A DNA stretch of 64,000 nt from Schoenoplectus triqueter (lineage: Eukaryota > Streptophyta > Magnoliopsida > Poales > Cyperaceae): NCBI GenBank assembly GCA_964058805.1, contig CAXKVV010002144.1, positions 558,001 through 622,000 on the forward strand. The letters run 5' to 3'. Below the pieces are notes generated by a model, which worked only from the letters and a program-made list of their open reading frames with translations, did no database searches and was not told the origin of the DNA. Shown here in pieces: positions 59,692 to 64,000 of the stretch (its first letter is position 1; each line of letters starts with the position of its first letter). A program made the translations under genes and the position numbers.

Positions 59692-62659
59692 GTCCCGTTT
59701 TCATGTTTTGCGCTCCCCAACTCGTTTGCGGCGATACCGTTGGCGTCGGACCCGTTTTCATGTTTTGCGCTCTCGGACTCGGTTTCGGTCGTACCGAGGG
59801 CGTCGGGTCCCGTTTTCATGTTTTGCGCGCCCGAACTCGGTTTCTGCGGTACCGAGGGCGTCGGGTCTCGTTTTCATGTTTTGCGCACCCGGACTCGTTT
59901 TCGGCGGTACCGAGGGCGTCGGGTCCCGTGTTCATGTTTTGCGCTCCGCGACTCGTTTTCGGCGGAACCGATGGCGTCGGGACCCGTTTTCATGTTTTGC
60001 GCTCTCGGACTCGTTTTCGACGGTACCGAGGGCGTCGGGTCCCGTTTTCATGTTTTGCGCTCCCCGACTCGTTTGCGGCGGTACCGTTGGCGTCGGGACC
60101 CGTTTTCATTTTTTGCGCTCTCGGACTCGGTTCGGCAGTACCGAGGGCGTCCGGTCCCGTTTTCATGTTTTGCGCGCCCGAACTCGGTTTCGGCGGTACC
60201 GAGGGCGTCGGGTCCCGTTTTCATGTTTTGCGCTCCCCGACTCGTTTTCGGCGGTACCGATGGCGTCGGGACCCGTTTTCATGTTTTGCACTCTCGGACT
60301 CGATTTCGGCCGTACCGAGGGCGTCGGGTCCCGTTTTTATGTTTTACGCACCCAAACTCGGTTTCGGCGGTACCGAAGGCTTCGGGTCCCGTTTTCATGT
60401 TTTGCGCCCCCGAACTCGGTTTCGGCCGTACCGAGGGCGTCGGGTCCCGTTTTCATGTTTTGCGCGCCCAAACTCGGTTTCGGCGGTACCGAGGGCTTCG
60501 GGTCCCGTTTTTGAAGTTTTGCGCACCCGGACTCATTTTCGGCGGTACTGAGGGCGTCGGGTCCCGTGTTCATGTTTTGCGCTCCGCGAGTCGTTTTCGG
60601 CGGTACCGATGGCGTCGGGACCCGTTTTCATGTTTTGCGCTCTCGGACTCGTTTTCGACGGTACCGAGGGCGTCGGGTCCCGTTTTCATGTTTTGCGCTC
60701 CCCGACTCGTTTGCGGCGGTACCGTTGGCGTCGGGACCCGTTTTCATGTTTTGCGCTCTCGGACTCGGTTTCGGCCGTACCGAGGGCGTCGGGACCCGTT
60801 TTCATGTTTTGCGCTCTCGGACTCGGTTTCGGCCGTACCGAGGGCGTCGGGTCCCGTTTTCATGTTTTGCGCGCCCGAACTCGGTTTCGGCGGTACCGAG
60901 GGCGTCGGGTCCCGTTTTCATATTTTGCGCTCCCCGACTCGTTTTCGGCGGTACCGATGGCGTCGGGACCCGTTTTCATGATTTGCACTCTCGGACTCGA
61001 TTTCGGCCGTACCGAGGGCGTCGGGTCCCGTTTTAATGTTTTGCGCGCCCAAACTCGGTTTCGGCGGTACCGAAGGCTTCGGGTCCCGTTTTCATGTTTT
61101 GCGCCCCCGAACTCTGTTTCGGCCGTACCGAGGGCGTCGGGTCCCGTTTTCATGTTTTGCGCGCCCAAACTCGGTTTCGGCGGTACCGAGGGCTTCGGGT
61201 CCCATTTTCATGTTTTGCGCGCCCAAACTCGGTTTCGGCGGTACCGAGGGCTTCGGGTCCCGTTTTCATGTTTTGCGCACCCGGACTCATTTTCGGCGAT
61301 ACCGAGGGCGTCGGGTCCCGTGTTCATGTTTTGCGCTCCGCGACTCATTTTCGGCGGTACCGACGGCATCGGGACCCGTTTTCATGTTTTGCGCTCTTGG
61401 ACTCGTTTTCGACGGTACCGACGGCGTCGGGTCCCGTTTTCATGTTTTACGCTCCCCGACTCGTTTGCGGCGATACCGTTGGCGTCGGACCCGTTTTCAT
61501 GTTTTGCGCTCTCGGACTCGGTTTCGGTCGTACCGAGGGCGTCGGGTCCCGTTTTCATGTTTTGCGCGCCCGAACTCGGTTTCTGCGGTACCGAGGGCGT
61601 CGGATCTCGTTTTCATGTTTTGCGCACCCGGACTCGTTTTCGGCGGTACCGAGGGCGTCGGGTCCCGTGTTCATGTTTTGCGCTCCGCGACTCGTTTTCG
61701 GCGGTACCGATGGCGTCGGGACCCGTTTTCATGTTTTGCGCTCTCGGACTCGTTTTCGACGGTACCGAGGGCGTCGGGTCCCGTTTTCATGTTTTGCGCT
61801 CCCCGACTCGTTTGCGGCGGTACCGTTGGCGTCGGGACCCGTTTTCATTTTTTGCGCTCTCGGACTCGGTTTCGGCAGTACCGAGGGCGTCGGGTCCCGT
61901 TTTCATGTTTTGCGCGCCCGAACTCGGTTTCGGCGGTACCGAGGGCGTCGGGTCCCGTTTTCATGTTTTGCGCTCCCCGACTCGTTTTCGACGGTACCGA
62001 TGGCGTCGGGACCTGTTTTCATGTTTTGCACTCTCGGACTCGATTTCGGCCGTACCGAGGGCGTCGGGTCCCGTTTTCATGTTTTGCGCGCCCAAACTCG
62101 GTTTCGGCGTTACCGAAGGCTTCGGGTCCCGTTTTCATGTTTTGCGCCCCCAAACTCGGTTTCGGCCGTACCGAGGGCGTCGGGTCCCGTTTTCATGTTT
62201 TGCGCGCCCAAACTCGGTTTCGGCGGTACCGAGGGCTTCGGGTCCCGTTTTCATGTTTTGCGCACCCGGACTCATTTTCGGCGGTACCGAGGGCGTCGGG
62301 TCCCGTGTTCATGTTTTGCGCTCCGCGACTCGTTTTCGGCGGTACCGATGGCGTCGGGACCCGTTTTCATGCTTTGCGCTCTCGGACTCGTTTTCGACGG
62401 TACCGAGGGCGTCGGGTCCCGTTTTCATGTTTTGCGCTCCCCGACTCGTTTGCGGCGGTACCGTTGGCGTCGGGACCCGTTTTCATGTTTTGCGCTCGCG
62501 GACTCGGTTTCGGCAGTACCGAGGGCGTCGGGTCCCGTTTTCATGTTTTGCGCGCCCGAACTCGGTTTCGGCGGTACCGAGGGCGTCGCGTCTCATTTTC
62601 ATTTTTTGCGCTCCCGGACCCGATTTCGGCGGTACCGAGGGCGTCGGGTCCCGTTTTCA

Positions 62660-63066
62660 TGTTTTGTGCGCCCGAACTCGGTTTCGGCAGTACCGAGGGC
62701 GTCGGGTCCCGTTTTTATGTTTTGAGCACCCCGACTCGTTTTCGGCGGTACCGAGGGCGTCGGGACCCGTTTTCATGTTTTGTGCTCTCGGACTCTATTT
62801 CGGCAGTACCGAGGGCGTCGGGTCCCGTTTTCATTTTTTGCGCGCCCGAACTCGGTTTCGGCTGTTCCGAGGGCGTCGGGTCCCGTTTTCAAGTTTTGCG
62901 CCCCCCGACTCGTTTTCGGCGGTACCGATGGCGTCGGGACCCGTTTTCATGTTTAGCGCTCTCGGACTCGATTTCGGCCGTACCGAGGGCGTCGGGGTCC
63001 CGTTTTCATGTTTTGCGCGCCCAAACTCGGTTTCGGCGGTACCGAGGGCTTCGGGTCCCGTTTTCA
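62660..63066 (+). repeat. 407-bp tandem duplication, copy 1
   Basis: Seven monomers plus one base (one 59-bp GTCGGGGTCCCG monomer). It carries CCCGTTTTTATGTTTTGAGC and the stop-bearing monomers TTTTGAGCACC and TTTAGCGCTC. The private change CAAGTTTTG is near 62891. Confidence 0.8.
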
Positions 63067-63473
63067 TGTTTTGCGCGCCCGAACTCGGTTTCGGCAGTAC
63101 CGAGGGCGTCGGGTCCCGTTTTTATGTTTTGAGCACCCCGACTCGTTTTCGGCGGTACCGAGGGCGTCGGGACCCGTTTTCATGTTTTGTGCTCTCGGAC
63201 TCTATTTCGGCAGTACCGAGGGCGTCGGGTCCCGTTTTCATTTTTTGCGCGCCCGAACTCGGTTTCGGCTGTTCCGAGGGCGTCGGGTCCCGTTTTCATG
63301 TTTTGCGCCCCCCGACTCGTTTTCGGCGGTACCGATGGCGTCGGGACCCGTTTTCATGTTTAGCGCTCTCGGACTCGATTTCGGCCGTACCGAGGGCGTC
63401 GGGGTCCCGTTTTCATGTTTTGCGCGCCCAAACTCGGTTTCGGCGGTACCGAGGGCTTCGGGTCCCGTTTTCA
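63067..63473 (+). repeat. 407-bp tandem duplication, copy 2
   Basis: Second copy, matching the first at nearly every base (CATGTTTTG near 63298 where copy 1 has CAAG). Matching ends at a GCGCCCCCGAAC monomer near 63480. Confidence 0.8.
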
Positions 63474-64000
63474 TGTTTTGCGCCCCCGAACTCGGTTTCG
63501 GCGGTACCGAGGGCTTTGGTTCCCGTTTTCATGTTTTGCGCTCCCGGACTCGTTTTCGGCGGTACCGAGGGCGTCGGGTCCCGTGTTCATGTTTTGCGCT
63601 CCGCGACTCGTTTTCGGCGGTACCGATGGCGTCGGGACCCGTTTTCATGTTTTGCGCTCTCGGACTCGTTTTCGACGGTACCGAGGGCGTCGGGTCCCGT
63701 TTTCATGTTTTGCGCTCCCCGACTCGTTTGCGGCGGTACCGTTGGCGTCGGGACCCGTTTTCATTTTTTGCGCTCTCGGACTTGGTTTCGGCAGTACCGA
63801 GGGCGTCGGGTCCCGTTTTCATGTTTTGCGCGCCCGAACTCGGTTTCGGCGGTACCGAGGGCGTCGGGTCCCGTTTTCATGTTTTGCGCTCCCCGACTCG
63901 TTTTCGACGGTACCGATGGCGTCGGGACCCGTTTTCATGTTTTGCACTCTCGGACTCGATTTCGGCCGTACCGAGGGCGTCGGGTCCCGTTTTCATGTTT

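Larger units (their letters stand above)
9753..64000 (+). repeat. Right arm of 58-bp satellite array (plus orientation)
   Basis: About 935 head-to-tail monomers of ~58 bp with the anchors TTTTCATGTTTTGCGC, ACTCGTTTTCGGCGGTACC and GAGGGCGTCGGGTCCCG. Polarity is constant to the end of the window, where the sequence stops inside a monomer. Most copies are exactly 58 bp. Recurring length variants are 59 bp (GTCGGGGTCCCG), 57 bp (GTCGGACCC or GCGCCCAACTC) and 31 bp. Copies fall into recognisable variant types that recur in fixed order, producing nested higher-order repeats, listed separately. The plus strand of the consensus has no stop codon in any frame, so open frames of up to about 7.9 kb occur, ending almost always in a monomer carrying TTTTGAGCACC or TTTAGCGCTC. 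No unique sequence, transposon or RNA gene was seen. Confidence 0.98.

Noticed and set aside
62831..63474. Recurrent 78-codon minus-strand frames (for example 62831-63067 and 63238-63474, and many others at 30-57 kb)
   Set aside because: They recur because the same monomer cassette recurs. The frame is lengthened past three monomers by the 59-bp GTCGGGGTCCCG monomer. No ribosome-binding or domain evidence, and the copies track the satellite exactly.
1..64000. CRISPR array
   Set aside because: The repeats abut each other without unique spacers, and all bases belong to the 58-bp monomer.
1..64000. rDNA intergenic-spacer subrepeats
   Set aside because: The array exceeds 64 kb with no rRNA gene sequence; spacer subrepeat runs are normally a few kilobases between rRNA genes.
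9753..64000. CENP-B box-like motif (TTCG, four bases, A, two bases, CGGG)
   Set aside because: The nearest site, TTCGGCGGTACCGAGGG, has the wrong spacing to the A and GAGG instead of CGGG. No consensus monomer fits.
9753..64000. G-quadruplex potential from GGGCGTCGGG
   Set aside because: There are only two GGG runs close together per monomer; the next lie about 50 bases away, too far for a standard quadruplex.
1..64000. Bacterial or phage repetitive gene (adhesin or repeat-in-toxin type)
   Set aside because: Such genes keep the repeat length a multiple of three with one frame open. Here the length is 58, indels of 1 bp are tolerated freely, and there is no surrounding gene content.

Overview
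The whole 64 kb is satellite DNA. From the first base to the last it is a head-to-tail array of one GC-rich monomer of about 58 bp, roughly 1,100 copies, running off both ends of the window. I found no unique sequence, no credible gene, no RNA gene, no transposon and no regulatory unit. An uninterrupted high-copy array with nested higher-order repeats, frequent CpG-to-TpG/CpA variants and no spacers points to a nuclear eukaryotic genome, in a heterochromatic block such as a centromeric, pericentromeric or subtelomeric array. I do not recognise the satellite family and cannot name the organism. Read in the right-arm orientation, the monomer has three anchor blocks: TTTTCATGTTTTGCGC, then after a short variable stretch ACTCGTTTTCGGCGGTACC, then GAGGGCGTCGGGTCCCG. 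My by-eye consensus has 36 G/C of 58 bases, 9 CpG dinucleotides, and one central palindrome CGGTACCG that contains a KpnI site.

Layout. Bases 1-9752 carry the monomer in the minus orientation. At 9753 the polarity flips inside a monomer, creating a palindromic junction (9718-9765). Bases 9753-64000 carry the plus orientation without another flip. The left arm is the more diverged: it has scattered indels, 31-bp short monomers and only loose higher-order blocks of about 1.1-1.8 kb. The right arm begins with a mosaic stretch (9753-13380) and then becomes a chain of recent segmental duplications. These are a 2028-bp unit twice (13381-17436), a 2145-bp unit twice (18580-22869), a 2608-bp offset pair (from about 23210), a 2495-bp unit about three times (30965-38612) with a displaced fourth copy (40410-42725), a 985-bp unit twice with no difference found (42519-44488), a 4812-bp offset pair, a 3191-bp unit twice (about 52490-58871), and a 407-bp pair close to the right end.

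Coding content. Very long open frames run on the plus strand of the right arm (the longest, 16976-24910, is about 7.9 kb) and shorter ones on the minus strand of the left arm. They are a by-product of the monomer: this strand of the consensus has no stop codon in any frame, and because 58 is not a multiple of three each open frame cycles through all three phases, giving a 58-residue 'protein repeat' for every 174 bp. All three frames are open over the same kilobases, which is not how genes look. I annotate none of them as CDS. The points of interest are structural: the polarity switch, the different monomer subfamilies on its two sides, the nested higher-order repeats, and the internal half-repeat of the monomer that generates recurring 31-bp short units.
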